DNA of 64,000 bases from Parvularcula sp. LCG005 (GCF_032930845.1 NZ_CP136758.1:1-64000), one strand, 5' to 3'; shown: positions 45,573-55,262, numbered from the stretch's first letter. The notes: generated from the sequence alone by a model not told the origin. Translations and numbers: made by a program.

Positions 45573-45894
45573 GGCTCGGTGGTCAAGGACGATGTGCAGA
45601 CGGGCGAGTATCGCTGGCTAACGCTGACCTCGCCTGAGGATCCAGGCGGCACCCAATTGTTGCCCTAGCCTAGCACGCACCCTGCCGCACCGCCGTTGAA
45701 GGCTGCGTTGGAAGCCGACGGCATTCCCTATACGTCTTTTCGGGTCGACGATCTTGATGCGGAGTTACAAGCGCCTGACAGGCCTAGGCGCGGAATTTGT
45801 TCAGCCGCTGGTGGATGCCGGTCCCGTGCGACTGGCGGTGCTCGACGATACCTGTGGCAATCTCATCCAAATCATCCAGATAGCGCCACAATAG
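45573..45894 (+). pseudogene. decayed VOC/glyoxalase-family gene remnant
   Basis: Reading across one in-frame stop and one frameshift gives a VOC-type protein. Part 1 (from about 45582) reads DDVQTGEYRWLTLTSPEDPGGTQLL and meets TAG at 45666. The same frame goes on as HPAAPPLKAALEADGIPYTS and FRVDDLDAELQ. From about 45770 the frame shifts to RLTGLGAEFVQPLVDAG, VRLAVLDDTCGNLIQIIQ and a stop at 45892-45894. The N-terminal start of the fold is missing because the receptor terminator adjoins. The remaining reading matches a glyoxalase/extradiol-type domain. An assembly error could mimic the frameshift, but the nonsense codon argues for real decay. Confidence 0.75.
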
Positions 45895-45933
45895 CGGTCG
45901 GCGGCTGCTAGGACGTGATGGCGAGGCAGAGCA

Positions 45934-47151
45934 TCATTCCATCCGGTTTCGATCCCGAAACGTCACAATCTGCAGCTTGTCTTCGCCCACATGGTCCGCG
46001 ATTGTCCGGTTGAGTTCCGCGGCGCCAAACCGGAACCACTCATTGTCCTGTAGCACCCGGCGCGCTTCACTCGCCGCACCGCCCATGATCGCGGCGTAAT
46101 TGGTGATGATAAACACCGCTGAGCATGCCGCCAGCATCCCCAGTGTGGTGGGTGTTGCGCCTGTGCCCAGCGACCACCACACACCCCCCACCGCCAGGGC
46201 GAGAATGATGCACAGGCTGATCCCCGCCATGGCGTAGAGGGTGGCATTCCGATTGACCTGGTACATCTGGTTCCGGACGACCCGCTCGCACAGGAACAGC
46301 CGGATGGCGAACCAGTTATAGGCCACGGTCCAGATCCCTGCCTCGTCTTTCAGCTCCTCCGTCTGCGTCATCCGCTTGTTCCGCTCGACATTCAGTGCGT
46401 GCCGCTTTGCCACCTGAAAGTTCTGATTGATCCGCGAGAACCGGCTGGTGATGTAATTGTCCATGCCCAGAAGATTGCGCTGAATGATCACCTTGAAGGG
46501 CCACTGATAGATCAGCAGGAGCGCGGTCAGTCCGATAAGTGTCGCCAGCGGCAGAAAGACGAGACTGGAGGGCAAGCCGGCGGCCCAGCTGCCAAGGCCA
46601 TTGAGTTGCGGGACGAGAGTCGACAGGCCGACGGCCCCCGCCATCATCAGGCCAAACAGTACCGGCGCCACGATCAGCAACAGGCGGCGGGCATTATCAT
46701 TGATCGTCTGCCGGAACAGGTCCATCCAGACAACGAACCGCGAATCCGCCGAGCGCGGATCATCAGCGGAGAGGGCCTGTGAGAGTTCCGCCAGCTCAAT
46801 CTCTTCGTAGAAAAAGTGCCCCTCCGGGAACAGGCCAAACTGGCTGGTGTAAAACCGGTTGGCATTGGCCACGAACTCACGGGCGACGGGCAGGCTCAGT
46901 TCGGCGGCGCTGCCTTCGGACAGCTTGGGTCGGTCAATCGCCTTGAACAGAAACGATCCTGCCGTCGGCTCGGGCATTTCGGCCACTTCTTCAACCGTTG
47001 GCGCATCGGCGGCCACGGCATTGCCGACGGCCTTGCGCACGGTATTTAGCGCATGAGGACGGGCAGAACGGAAGAAGAGGCGACCAAGAAGTCGGAGCGG
47101 GAGGAACAGAAAACTGAAAAACTTTGAAATGACTCGCCCCAACACGCCCAT
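45934..47151 (-). CDS. hypothetical four-helix membrane protein
   Basis: Not recognised. The 405-residue protein starts with an amphipathic hydrophobic stretch (VISKFFSFLFLPLRLLGRLF). Then come a cytoplasmic part, two helices (LLLIVAPVLFGLMMAGAVG and FLPLATLIGLTALLLIYQW), a soluble middle (about 235-290, KRMTQTEELKDEAGIW) and two more helices (YAMAGISLCIILALAVGG and TLGMLAACSAVFIITNYAA). The C-terminus is soluble. Codon use is typical of the genome. It is divergent from the SDR gene at 47241 across about 90 bases. Confidence 0.78.
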   Translation of the reverse strand: MGVLGRVISKFFSFLFLPLRLLGRLFFRSARPHALNTVRKAVGNAVAADAPTVEEVAEMPEPTAGSFLFKAIDRPKLSEGSAAELSLPVAREFVANANRFYTSQFGLFPEGHFFYEEIELAELSQALSADDPRSADSRFVVWMDLFRQTINDNARRLLLIVAPVLFGLMMAGAVGLSTLVPQLNGLGSWAAGLPSSLVFLPLATLIGLTALLLIYQWPFKVIIQRNLLGMDNYITSRFSRINQNFQVAKRHALNVERNKRMTQTEELKDEAGIWTVAYNWFAIRLFLCERVVRNQMYQVNRNATLYAMAGISLCIILALAVGGVWWSLGTGATPTTLGMLAACSAVFIITNYAAIMGGAASEARRVLQDNEWFRFGAAELNRTIADHVGEDKLQIVTFRDRNRME

Positions 47152-47240
47152 AGGACCTCCCTGTTTTTATACTTACTAGATTGTTAATCTTACCCCCTCT
47201 TTCAACCCGTAGGCCACCGCCAAACCGCAGGAGAAGCACG

Positions 47241-48005
47241 ATGCCACTTCGTTTCGAGAACAGAACGGCCTTGGTCACTGGTGTGACATCAGGATTTGGC
47301 CGGGCAATCGCGATCGCGCTGCTCAAGGACGGCGCACGCGTCATCGGCACGGGACGTCGGACAGATCGGCTGGATTCCCTGGCCGCAGAGATGGGCACGG
47401 ATATGCTCCTCACGCAGACGCTCGACATGACGGATCTGCCCGCGGTCGACACCTTTGTCGCGTCGCTGCCGGAAGCCTTTCAGCCCGACATCCTGATCAA
47501 CAATGCCGGTCTGGCGCTCGGCATGGCGCAGGCGGATGAAGCCAGTCTTGAGGATTGGGACCGCATGATCCAGACCAATATTTCGGGTCTTGTGCATCTG
47601 ACACGCAGTGTCCTGCCGGCCTTTCGGACGCGGTCCCGCGCCGACATCATCAATATGTCGTCGATTGCGGGTACCTATCCATATCCGTCCGGCAATGTTT
47701 ACTGTGCAACCAAAGCCTTCGTCACCCAGTTCTCCCTCGCCTTGCGGGCGGATCTTCTGGGGTCGAACGTCCGTGTGACGAATATCGAGCCGGGCATGGC
47801 GGAAACCGAATTTTCAAATGTCCGCTTTCATGGCGATGATGCCAAAGCGGACAGCGTCTATCAGGGTGTCGATCCGTTGACCCCGGACGATATCGCCCGT
47901 GTGACGACCGACATTCTTGCTCTTCCGCCCCACGTCAACATCAACCGGATTGAGGTTATGCCGGTGCAGCAGGCATTTGGGCCCTTTGCTGTGACCCGGC
48001 GTTAA
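47241..48005 (+). CDS. SDR family NADP-dependent dehydrogenase (YdfG-like)
   Basis: A 254-residue classical SDR. It has TGVTSGFGRAIAIALLKDG, the R-rich TGRRTDRLDSL (NADP preference), INNAGLALGMAQ, and IINMSSIAGTYPYPSGNVYCATKAFVTQF with catalytic Ser, Tyr and Lys. The pattern fits 3-hydroxy acid/serine dehydrogenases of the YdfG type. ATG 47241 has AGGAG before it; an upstream extension lacks a site. Its stop overlaps the convergent methyltransferase by 4 bases. Confidence 0.9.
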   Translation: MPLRFENRTALVTGVTSGFGRAIAIALLKDGARVIGTGRRTDRLDSLAAEMGTDMLLTQTLDMTDLPAVDTFVASLPEAFQPDILINNAGLALGMAQADEASLEDWDRMIQTNISGLVHLTRSVLPAFRTRSRADIINMSSIAGTYPYPSGNVYCATKAFVTQFSLALRADLLGSNVRVTNIEPGMAETEFSNVRFHGDDAKADSVYQGVDPLTPDDIARVTTDILALPPHVNINRIEVMPVQQAFGPFAVTRR

Positions 48006-49117
48006 AGGGCTTCGGTCTGGTACAGCTGGATGCGGATCGGGCCGTGGGGGATCGGTGGACCGGGCGGCAGGAATTTGAGACCTGTCGCCGCGGCCAAGGC
48101 TGGCTCGCTCGTGATCAGGCCAACGCGCCATCCCTTGAATTCTGACGTGAGCCGCTGCCCGAGCGCCCGATAAACGCCGCGGAGTTCGGCCGGCTTGCTG
48201 ATCCGCATGCCGTAGGGCGGATTGACCAGAACAAGACCGGGGGCGCCTTCAGGTGGTTTTGATTCCGAAACGGTCATTTCTTCAAAACGCACGTGCTCGT
48301 CCACACCCGACCGATAGGCATTGTCCCGGCTCATTTTGATTGCGCCGGTATCCCGGTCCGATCCAAGCATCAACGGGAAGGGGGCCTCACGGCGATAGGC
48401 TGCGATCAGCCGGTCTTTTTCATCGGCATAGGCGTCGGGGTCGTGGCTCTCGAACCATTCAAACGCAAAGCTACGCTGACGCCCGGGCAATAGTCCCGCC
48501 GCCATTTCAGCCGCCTCGATGATGATGGTGCCTGAACCGCACATGGGATCGACAACCGGCTCGGTCCCGTCAAACCCGCATTGGCGCAGGAACAGGGCGG
48601 CCAGGGTTTCACGCAACGGCGCCCGGTTGACCGCCTGCTTGAACCCGCGGCGATGCAAGAGCTCACCGGATGTATCGAGGCTGATCGTGCACTTGTCTTT
48701 CTCGATCCGAGCAGAGACGCGAATATCGCCCTCCGGATCGACCTTGATGCCGGTACGGATCGCGGCCTTGGCAATGCGCTCGGACGCGGCGTCACTGTGA
48801 TAGATCTTGGATTTACGGCACGTTGTCTCGACCGTAATCGTGGTGCCGGGGCTCAGAAACTGGGCCCATGGAAGATCGCGAGCGCCTTGTTCGAGGTCAG
48901 AAAAATGCCGCGCCTCAAACTCGGCGAGACGGATAAGCACGCGGTTGGCGCCGCGCAGAACGAGATTGGCACGCCAGACATAGGGCCAGCCGCCACGCAC
49001 TTCGACGCCGCCGGGCACCATCTTGGGATGCGCAAAACCATTGGCCAGCGCCTCGTCACGCAGGGCGGGTTCAAGACCCGGGGGGCAGGCCAGAAAAATA
49101 TCGAAACGGTTGTCCAA
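48002..49117 (-). CDS. THUMP-domain RNA methyltransferase
   Basis: A 371-residue class I SAM methyltransferase of the RlmL/YpsC group (23S rRNA guanine-N2 type). It has an N-terminal THUMP domain (residues about 5-160, ending TISLDTSGELLHRRGFK), motif I VDPMCGSGTIIIEAA and the catalytic LVNPPYGMRI (NPPY). Length matches single-function members rather than E. coli RlmL, which carries a second domain. Its exact target base is unproven. Confidence 0.88.
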   Translation of the reverse strand: MDNRFDIFLACPPGLEPALRDEALANGFAHPKMVPGGVEVRGGWPYVWRANLVLRGANRVLIRLAEFEARHFSDLEQGARDLPWAQFLSPGTTITVETTCRKSKIYHSDAASERIAKAAIRTGIKVDPEGDIRVSARIEKDKCTISLDTSGELLHRRGFKQAVNRAPLRETLAALFLRQCGFDGTEPVVDPMCGSGTIIIEAAEMAAGLLPGRQRSFAFEWFESHDPDAYADEKDRLIAAYRREAPFPLMLGSDRDTGAIKMSRDNAYRSGVDEHVRFEEMTVSESKPPEGAPGLVLVNPPYGMRISKPAELRGVYRALGQRLTSEFKGWRVGLITSEPALAAATGLKFLPPGPPIPHGPIRIQLYQTEAL

Positions 49118-49245
49118 GGGGCGTCCTTCAAAAGAGAGACGGCCTATCGGCTCTGCCGCGCGCCGTCGAGTCCTGATGACGGTGTCAGCCTGCTCATGTC
49201 TTCAATCCAATTGGCAGAATGTCGTCGCTAGTGTATCTGGCCACC

Positions 49246-50169
49246 ATGTCCAAATTTGTCGTTGCCGCCCTTTATCATTTTGCCCGACTTGAAGACCTGC
49301 CGGTCCATCAGGCCCATCTGCGTGAGGTGCTGGAACGCAATGATGTGCGTGGCACGATCCTTCTGGCGACAGAAGGCGTCAACGGCACCATTGCCGGGGA
49401 CCGGGAGGGGATCGACGCCGCATTGGCCGCCATCCGCGCGATGCCAGGGTTTAGCGCCATGGAACACAAGGAAAGTTTCGCAACCGAAAATCCTTTCCTC
49501 CGGCTCAAGGTTCGCCTGAAAAAGGAAATTGTGACCCTAGGCGTCCCCGGTGTCAGCCCGGCTGATCGCGTGGGCACCTATGTCACGCCAGAGGACTGGA
49601 ACGACGTCATCAACGATCCCGAAGTGGTCCTGATCGACACGCGAAACGATTATGAGGTGCAGATCGGCACGTTCGAGGGGGCGGTGAACCCGCAGACGAC
49701 ATCGTTCCGGGAGTTTCCCAACTGGTGGCGGAATTTCCGCCAGACCACGAACAAGACCAAGGTCGCGATGTTCTGCACCGGCGGTATCCGCTGTGAGAAG
49801 GCGAGCTCGTTCCTGTTATCCGAAGGCGTCGAGGAAGTGCTGCATCTGAAGGGCGGCATTCTCAAATATCTTGAGACCGTGCCGGAAGAGAAGAGCACCT
49901 GGAACGGCGAATGTTTTGTCTTCGACGGGCGCGTCTCGGTAAAACATGGGCTGGAAGAAGGCGACTACGACCAGTGCTTTGCCTGCCGCCGTCCGATCGA
50001 TGACGAGATGAAAGCCGATGCCCGGTATGAGCCGGGTGTGTCCTGTCCTCAGTGTCACGACGAATTCAACGAGGAACGAAAAGCAGCCTTTGCTGAGCGT
50101 CAGCGCCAGATCAGACTGGCGCAGGAACGCGGCGAACAGCATCTGGGAACGTCCACGCCGCGGTCTTGA
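49246..50169 (+). CDS. trhO: tRNA uridine(34) hydroxylase TrhO (rhodanese-like)
   Basis: Makes 5-hydroxyuridine at the wobble position of tRNA, O2-dependent. The 307-residue protein has MSKFVVAALYHFARL, LLATEGVNGTIAG, a rhodanese domain with catalytic Cys in FCTGGIRCEKASSFLL, and a terminal Cys pattern (CFACRRPID, CPQCHDEF) typical of the family. ATG 49246 matches the family start; an ATG nine codons earlier is possible. The stop overlaps the GST start by one base. Confidence 0.94.
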   Translation: MSKFVVAALYHFARLEDLPVHQAHLREVLERNDVRGTILLATEGVNGTIAGDREGIDAALAAIRAMPGFSAMEHKESFATENPFLRLKVRLKKEIVTLGVPGVSPADRVGTYVTPEDWNDVINDPEVVLIDTRNDYEVQIGTFEGAVNPQTTSFREFPNWWRNFRQTTNKTKVAMFCTGGIRCEKASSFLLSEGVEEVLHLKGGILKYLETVPEEKSTWNGECFVFDGRVSVKHGLEEGDYDQCFACRRPIDDEMKADARYEPGVSCPQCHDEFNEERKAAFAERQRQIRLAQERGEQHLGTSTPRS

Positions 50170-50813
50170 TGGACGACCTGCCGCTTCTCTATTCATTCCG
50201 CCGCTGTCCCTATGCGATGCGGGCTCGACTGGCCATTTGTCTGGGCGGTCAACAGGTTCGTCTGCGAGAACTGATCCTCCGCGACAAGCCTGACCACATG
50301 CTGTCGCTGTCGGAAAAAGGGACGGTCCCGGTTCTCATGCTCAACGACGGCACTGTGATCGATGAATCCCTCGATGTGATGATGTGGGCCGTGGGCAAGG
50401 ACCCGAAAATCTGTCCCCCGGACCTGATGAAAGACATGCGCGATATCATCGCGACGAATGATGGTCCGTTCAAACACCATCTCGACCGCTACAAATACGC
50501 AACGCGCTATGAGGGGACCGACGCAGACGAGCATCGCGCCGCCGGGTTTGAAATTTTGGTGGGGCTGGCTGAACGGTTGCGCGGGGGAGGCGAGCTGACC
50601 GGATCGGTCGCGCGACTGGTCGACTACGCCGTTTTTCCATTTGTGCGCCAGTTCCGCATTGCCGACCCAGACTGGTTCGATGCCCAGGCCATACCGGCGC
50701 TACAGCATTGGCTTCAACGACATTGCGAGGCGGGCATTTTCAAGACCGTGATGCAGAAATTCAGCCTGTGGAACGACAGCCAGACCGAACACGTGTTTCC
50801 ACCGCTCCCATAA
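50169..50813 (+). CDS. glutathione S-transferase family protein
   Basis: A 214-residue GST with thioredoxin-like N-domain: LYSFRRCPYAMRARLAICL (Cys or Ser position for glutathione activation, with CPYAMRAR) and the KGTVPVLMLNDGTVIDESLDV block (cis-Pro and the Glu-Ser glutathione contacts). The C-domain is helical. ATG 50169 overlaps the trhO stop (TGATG), so the pair is coupled. Substrate unknown. The spacing to the convergent dipeptidase gene is 77 bases. Confidence 0.9.
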   Translation: MDDLPLLYSFRRCPYAMRARLAICLGGQQVRLRELILRDKPDHMLSLSEKGTVPVLMLNDGTVIDESLDVMMWAVGKDPKICPPDLMKDMRDIIATNDGPFKHHLDRYKYATRYEGTDADEHRAAGFEILVGLAERLRGGGELTGSVARLVDYAVFPFVRQFRIADPDWFDAQAIPALQHWLQRHCEAGIFKTVMQKFSLWNDSQTEHVFPPLP

Positions 50814-50890
50814 GCGTCTGACGGTAAAGGGAAATTGTCGGCACTACTGACGGTATGTCTGAAACATCGCCGCAGTAGTGCCTGACAGGA

Positions 50891-52084
50891 TTAGAGAGCG
50901 GCTTTCTCGACGTCAGACCATACCCGCAGCACATTGCCGGACAGGATCTTGCGAATGTCCCGTTTGGAATAGCCCCGGTCCATCAGTCCCTGCACCAGAT
51001 TGGGGTAGGTCGAAGCATCTTTCAGGCCGGCGGGCAGGCTGTCGCCAACACCGTCATAGTCAGAGCCGAGACCAACATGGTTGATACCGATCAGATCAAC
51101 AACGTGATCGATATGGTCGAGGACATCATCCACATCGGCGAAGGGGGCAGGGTTCTCTGCCCGCCATTGCGCGCCAAACTCTTCCTGCAGTTCTTCTGAA
51201 CGTTCGAGGCCGTTGTCGGTCAGGTATTTCTGATAGGCGACACCGCCGGCCGCCACCCAGTCACGATATTCCGTGGTCAGAAATGACGAGCCGAAATTGA
51301 TCATGATGACGCCGTTATTCTCGCCAACCTTCTTGATCATGTCGTCGGACATATTGCGCTCAAACCCGCCTGTAAACTTGCGGGCAGAGGAATGGCTTGC
51401 GATCACTGGTGCACGGACAATCTCGAGCGTATCGAAAAACGCAGCATCGGATATATGGCTGATATCAACCATAATCCCCAGATCGTTCATTCGCGCCACG
51501 ACCTCTTCGCCAAAGGGGGAAAGCCCATCCCATGGACGATTGATGTCATAGCTTGAATCAGAAATCTGGTTTGCGCGGCTGTGCGCTAAAGTGATGTAGC
51601 GAACGCCCCGCTCATAGAAATGGTCGAGATTGTCGAGACTGTCTTCAACCGGTGCGCCGTTTTCCATGCCCATGGGCAGGGCAATGCGGCCGGTTTTTGC
51701 GATGCGTTTCACATCCGCCACGGAATGAGCAATCTCGAACTTGTCAGGATGCGCGTCCGCGATCCCTTCTACGAGATCGATGAGGGTGTCGGCCTGTTCC
51801 TTCGCGCCGCCCGTCTCCTGATAATCGGCCGCTACATAGATTGCCATGAAGGGCGCGTCGAGACCGCCAGCCTTGGCGCGGGGGTAGTCGAAATCGCCCT
51901 TCTCCGTCGCGACGCCCACATCCTCATTCGACTTCTGAATACGATAGGGGACGTCTATGTGACCGTCGACAATAATCGTTTCCTTAGCAAGATGAACGGC
52001 TTCCTTGCTGGGTTTAGACCAGTCGGCGAAGGCGGGCTGGCATAAAATGGCCATCAACGGGGGCAGGATATAGGCGCGATTCAT
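50891..52084 (-). CDS. exported M19 dipeptidase
   Basis: A 397-residue membrane-dipeptidase-type zinc enzyme. A signal peptide (AYILPPLMAILCQPAFA) is followed by IIVDGHIDVPYRIQ (His-x-Asp), MGMENGAPVEDSLDNL (bridging Glu), VDISHISDAAFFDTL (His), IASHSSARK (His) and HVGLGSDYDGVGDSLPAG (Asp). All zinc ligands of the renal dipeptidase family are present. ATG 52084 is chosen over an earlier start without signal peptide character. Confidence 0.93.
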   Translation of the reverse strand: MNRAYILPPLMAILCQPAFADWSKPSKEAVHLAKETIIVDGHIDVPYRIQKSNEDVGVATEKGDFDYPRAKAGGLDAPFMAIYVAADYQETGGAKEQADTLIDLVEGIADAHPDKFEIAHSVADVKRIAKTGRIALPMGMENGAPVEDSLDNLDHFYERGVRYITLAHSRANQISDSSYDINRPWDGLSPFGEEVVARMNDLGIMVDISHISDAAFFDTLEIVRAPVIASHSSARKFTGGFERNMSDDMIKKVGENNGVIMINFGSSFLTTEYRDWVAAGGVAYQKYLTDNGLERSEELQEEFGAQWRAENPAPFADVDDVLDHIDHVVDLIGINHVGLGSDYDGVGDSLPAGLKDASTYPNLVQGLMDRGYSKRDIRKILSGNVLRVWSDVEKAAL

Positions 52085-52173
52085 GGGGACTCCGATCAGC
52101 TGAAAATAGGCACCAATGATACTGCCGGAAGGGCGAGTCGCACACAACGCTTCGGCGCCGGCACCCGGAAACA

Positions 52174-52200
52174 GAAAAGGGCCACCCGGGGGGTGGCCCT
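52174..52200 (-). terminator. terminator of the beta-barrel gene
   Basis: Read on the minus strand, arms AGGGCCACCC/GGGTGGCCCT (10 bp) with a 3-base loop, followed by TTTTC, 21 bases past the stop. Good Rho-independent form. Confidence 0.8.
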
Positions 52201-52220
52201 GTCCAATTGTCTCACTCGGA

Positions 52221-52856
52221 TCAGAATTTGTACTGATAGGCGAGGGTCACGCCATCGGCGTTTGAATCTTCAAATTCATACCGTGTGTAGTCGAGGCGTG
52301 CCACGTGGTTCTCTGTGAAGTCGTATTCGGCACCGGCGCCATAGGCAAAGCCGCTTTCCGATCCGCCGATCTCGACCTCATTGCCGGCCAGCGTTTGCAG
52401 CGTCGAATCGACTTCGATAAACGCATAACCTGCGCGCGCTGCCAGATCAATACGGTCCGTTAACGGATAGTTAAACCGGCCATAGGCCCCAATCAGATAA
52501 TCGACGCCGATTTCGCCATCCGCCATCAGAATATCGTCGAGGTCGCCGTCATTATTGTCGTCGAAATCGAAGTCGTCCTCGTCGCCGTCATAGTCGAACT
52601 CGCCGTCATCAATGCCAAAGCTGGCCTCGGTTTCCAGCGAAAACATGGGGACGATCTGCCAGCCGAGACGAGCCGTCAGGGCATTGGTGTTGTCGCCCAC
52701 GTCACCGGCATCGGATTCAATATCAAGGAAGGAGTAGCCGCCGCCGACATAGAGTCCTGTATCTTCTGTGCCCATATTATAATTCTGGGCGAGGGCGCCT
52801 GTGGTTGCGAAGGCACCAGCAGCGATTGTAGAAAGCAGCAATTTATTCCGTGTCAT
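52221..52856 (-). CDS. outer membrane beta-barrel protein
   Basis: A 211-residue porin-family barrel. Signal peptide (LLLSTIAAGAFATTGALA) then strands alternating aromatic and polar residues: TGLYVGGGYSFLDIES, TARLGWQIVPMFSLETEASFG, DYLIGAYGRFNYPLT, ARAGYAFIEVDS, and a C-terminal strand ending YQYKF. A strongly acidic loop (DDGEFDYDGDEDDFDFDD) sits near the middle. It resembles OmpA/OmpW-sized barrels. AGGAG precedes ATG 52856. It ends with a clear terminator. Confidence 0.88.
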   Translation of the reverse strand: MTRNKLLLSTIAAGAFATTGALAQNYNMGTEDTGLYVGGGYSFLDIESDAGDVGDNTNALTARLGWQIVPMFSLETEASFGIDDGEFDYDGDEDDFDFDDNNDGDLDDILMADGEIGVDYLIGAYGRFNYPLTDRIDLAARAGYAFIEVDSTLQTLAGNEVEIGGSESGFAYGAGAEYDFTENHVARLDYTRYEFEDSNADGVTLAYQYKF

Positions 52857-53055
52857 TATCAAACTCCTTTTTGGAATGTGCTGGGGCAACGGGCTACCCT
52901 GACGGTTCGTTCCTGCAAGGAGCGTGGGGTTTGGTTACTGTTGTAATCATGTCACTGAATCCGTCGCATCATGGCCGGATTACGGCGACAACCAGGCTGC
53001 CAGAGGGCAAGGACGACCTACCTGTTACTTGGACACGGAAATTCGGGAGCCCTGC

Positions 53056-54441
53056 ATGCGCGGCATGATCGTCAAACTATTGCTGAATCTGCGCGGCAGT
53101 TTCTGGTTCTTTCCGGCCATCATGGTCGCGGCGGCCATTGCGCTGTCCTATCTCACCTTGTGGATCGACAAGCACGGTCCCTACAGCCTGCTGTGGGAGG
53201 TCCAGCTGTTCTCCATGACAGAGCCGGGCAGTGTCCGCGAAGTGCTGTCGACCATCGCAGCCTCCATTCTCGGCGTCGCGGGAACGACCTTTTCCATCAC
53301 CATCGTCGCGGTTTCCTACGCTGGCGGGCAGTACGGCCCCCGCCTGGTGGGCAATTTCATGCGCGACCGTGCCAATCAGCTGACCCTTGGCGTGTTTGTG
53401 GCCACGTTTGTGTACAGCCTGCTCATCCTGGCCGCGGTGAGTGACCAGTACACGCCAGATGGCAAAGACGCCGATACCTTCGCCGCCTTTGTGCCGTCGG
53501 TATCCACCCTTGTGGCGGTGGCCCTGACCTTCGTGTCGATCGGTGTGTTGATCTTTTTCTTCCATCACGTGCCCGAAACCCTGAACGTCAGCAATCTGAC
53601 GGCGCGGATTGCCTACGGCCTGCGCGACCAGATCGATGAGATGTATCCCGATCAGGCCGATTACGAGGCCGAGGACGCAGCCAAAAGGGAGGAGTACGAA
53701 ACACGGGCGATCCGGTCGGTTGAGGCCACACGCGCTGGTTATATCCTCGGCATTGATCTGGACGGCCTGAACGAGCTGGCCGAGAAACACGACGCGCAGG
53801 TGCGGGTGCAATGTCGCCCTGGTGATTTCGTGACCGAAACAATGCCGGTGATGGACGTGTTTCTGTCCGATGACGCGGAATTGACTGACGACATGATCAG
53901 TTCGTTTCGCAGCGTCATTGCCGTGGGGCCGACGCGTACGGCACGCCAGAATATTCTCTATCTGGCTGACGAGCTGGTGGAGATTGTCGGCCGGGCGCTG
54001 AGCCCCGGGGTCAATGACCCTTTCACCGCCATCACCTGTTTCCACTGGCTGCAGAACATCATCGGCGTTCTTCAGACGCGCAAGATGATCGGCGGTGTGC
54101 ATCTGTCAGGGCGGGTGATATCGCGGCAGGTGTCGTTTGAGCGGTTCATCTCTGCCGCCTTTGACCAGTCCCGGCCCTATGTCTCAAAGGATCGCAATGT
54201 GTCCCTGCATGTCATGGCGGTATTGACCCATCTCGCAGCGCGCCTGCCGCCCTGCGGTCGGCAGGAGGTGCTGGTGCGTCAGATGGATCTGCTGGTGCAC
54301 GCCGTGAAGGCGCAGGTGCCAGCACCCACCTGGCTCGAGGAGCTGGAACAGCGCCGCAGCGATGCGGGCGCCATCCTCAGGTCAGAAACGGCCCGCCAGC
54401 AGTTTCGGGAATCCGATCACTGGTATGCGGGCCGCGGCTAG
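53056..54441 (+). CDS. DUF2254 membrane protein
   Basis: A 461-residue protein of a widespread but uncharacterised family. Four hydrophobic helices lie in the first 190 residues (SFWFFPAIMVAAAIALSYL; ILGVAGTTFSITIVAVSYA; LGVFVATFVYSLLILAAV; TLVAVALTFVSIGVLIFFFHH). A large soluble C-terminal domain carries DRVRQ-like motifs such as GDFVTETMPV and the conserved ALSPGVNDPFTAITCFHWL. ATG 53056 has GGGAG before it. Convergent with fabI. Confidence 0.9.
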   Translation: MRGMIVKLLLNLRGSFWFFPAIMVAAAIALSYLTLWIDKHGPYSLLWEVQLFSMTEPGSVREVLSTIAASILGVAGTTFSITIVAVSYAGGQYGPRLVGNFMRDRANQLTLGVFVATFVYSLLILAAVSDQYTPDGKDADTFAAFVPSVSTLVAVALTFVSIGVLIFFFHHVPETLNVSNLTARIAYGLRDQIDEMYPDQADYEAEDAAKREEYETRAIRSVEATRAGYILGIDLDGLNELAEKHDAQVRVQCRPGDFVTETMPVMDVFLSDDAELTDDMISSFRSVIAVGPTRTARQNILYLADELVEIVGRALSPGVNDPFTAITCFHWLQNIIGVLQTRKMIGGVHLSGRVISRQVSFERFISAAFDQSRPYVSKDRNVSLHVMAVLTHLAARLPPCGRQEVLVRQMDLLVHAVKAQVPAPTWLEELEQRRSDAGAILRSETARQQFRESDHWYAGRG

Positions 54442-54443
54442 GT

Positions 54444-55262
54444 TTAATCGTCGAAGGCGTCCGGGTCAGGCATGCCGACAATGTGGAAGCCGGCATCCAC
54501 GTGCAGCACTTCGCCCGTACAGCTGCGGCCAAGGTCTGACAGCAGGTAGAGCGCGGCGCCGGCCACACCTGCCGGGTTGGTGTCCTCACGCATCGGCGCC
54601 CATTTGCGGCCTTCGCCGAGCAGGGACCGGCCACCGGAAATGCCCCCAAGGGACAAGGTCTTGATCGCACCGGCGGAAATAGCGTTGACGCGAATGCCCT
54701 TCGGACCAAGGTCTCGGGCGATATAGCGCGTGGCGGATTCGAGGGCGGCCTTGGCCACGCCCATGACGTTATAGCTTGGGATGACGCGCTCAGCACCCAG
54801 ATAGGTGAGGGTAATCATCGCCCCGCCCGCATCCATCATGGCTGACGCGCGCTTGGCCGCATCGACGAAGCTGAAGACCGAAATGTCCATGGATTGCGCG
54901 AAGTTGGCGCGGCTCGTGTTCTCGACGAATGAACCTTTCAGTTCGTCCTTGTCGGAGAAGGCAATGGAGTGAACGAGGAAATCGATCTTGCCCCACTTCT
55001 TCTGAATTTCGGCAAAGGCCTCGTCCATGGACGCATCGCTGGCCACATCGCAGGGGACCAGGAACTCAACGCCCAGTTCTTCTGCCAGCGGACGCACCCG
55101 CTTTTCCATGGCATCGATATAGGAGAAGCAGAGCTCTGCCCCCTGGGCTGCCAATTGCTGGGAGATCGCCCAGGCAATCGAATTCTTGTTGGCCACGCCC
55201 ATGACCAGGCCGCGCTTGCCTTTCAGAAGGTCGCCCTTGGGGAAATATTGTTCGTCGCTCAT
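54444..55262 (-). CDS. fabI: enoyl-[ACP] reductase FabI
   Basis: Last reductive step of fatty acid elongation, NADH-dependent. The 272-residue protein has GKRGLVMGVANKNSIAWAIS, HSIAFSDKDELKGSFVENT, the catalytic YNVMGVAKAALES (Tyr-x6-Lys) and IRVNAISAGAIKTL. Motifs are those of FabI rather than FabV or FabL. ATG 55262 (MSDEQYFPKGDLLKGKRG) is the natural start. In many Alphaproteobacteria fabI follows fabB directly; here a plus-strand HTH-VOC gene lies between. Confidence 0.96.
   Translation of the reverse strand: MSDEQYFPKGDLLKGKRGLVMGVANKNSIAWAISQQLAAQGAELCFSYIDAMEKRVRPLAEELGVEFLVPCDVASDASMDEAFAEIQKKWGKIDFLVHSIAFSDKDELKGSFVENTSRANFAQSMDISVFSFVDAAKRASAMMDAGGAMITLTYLGAERVIPSYNVMGVAKAALESATRYIARDLGPKGIRVNAISAGAIKTLSLGGISGGRSLLGEGRKWAPMREDTNPAGVAGAALYLLSDLGRSCTGEVLHVDAGFHIVGMPDPDAFDD

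Noticed and set aside
52460-52474. A TTAA-N7-TTAA match inside the beta-barrel gene
   Set aside because: It lies in the middle of coding sequence and lacks the final C on the sense of a promoter; likely chance.
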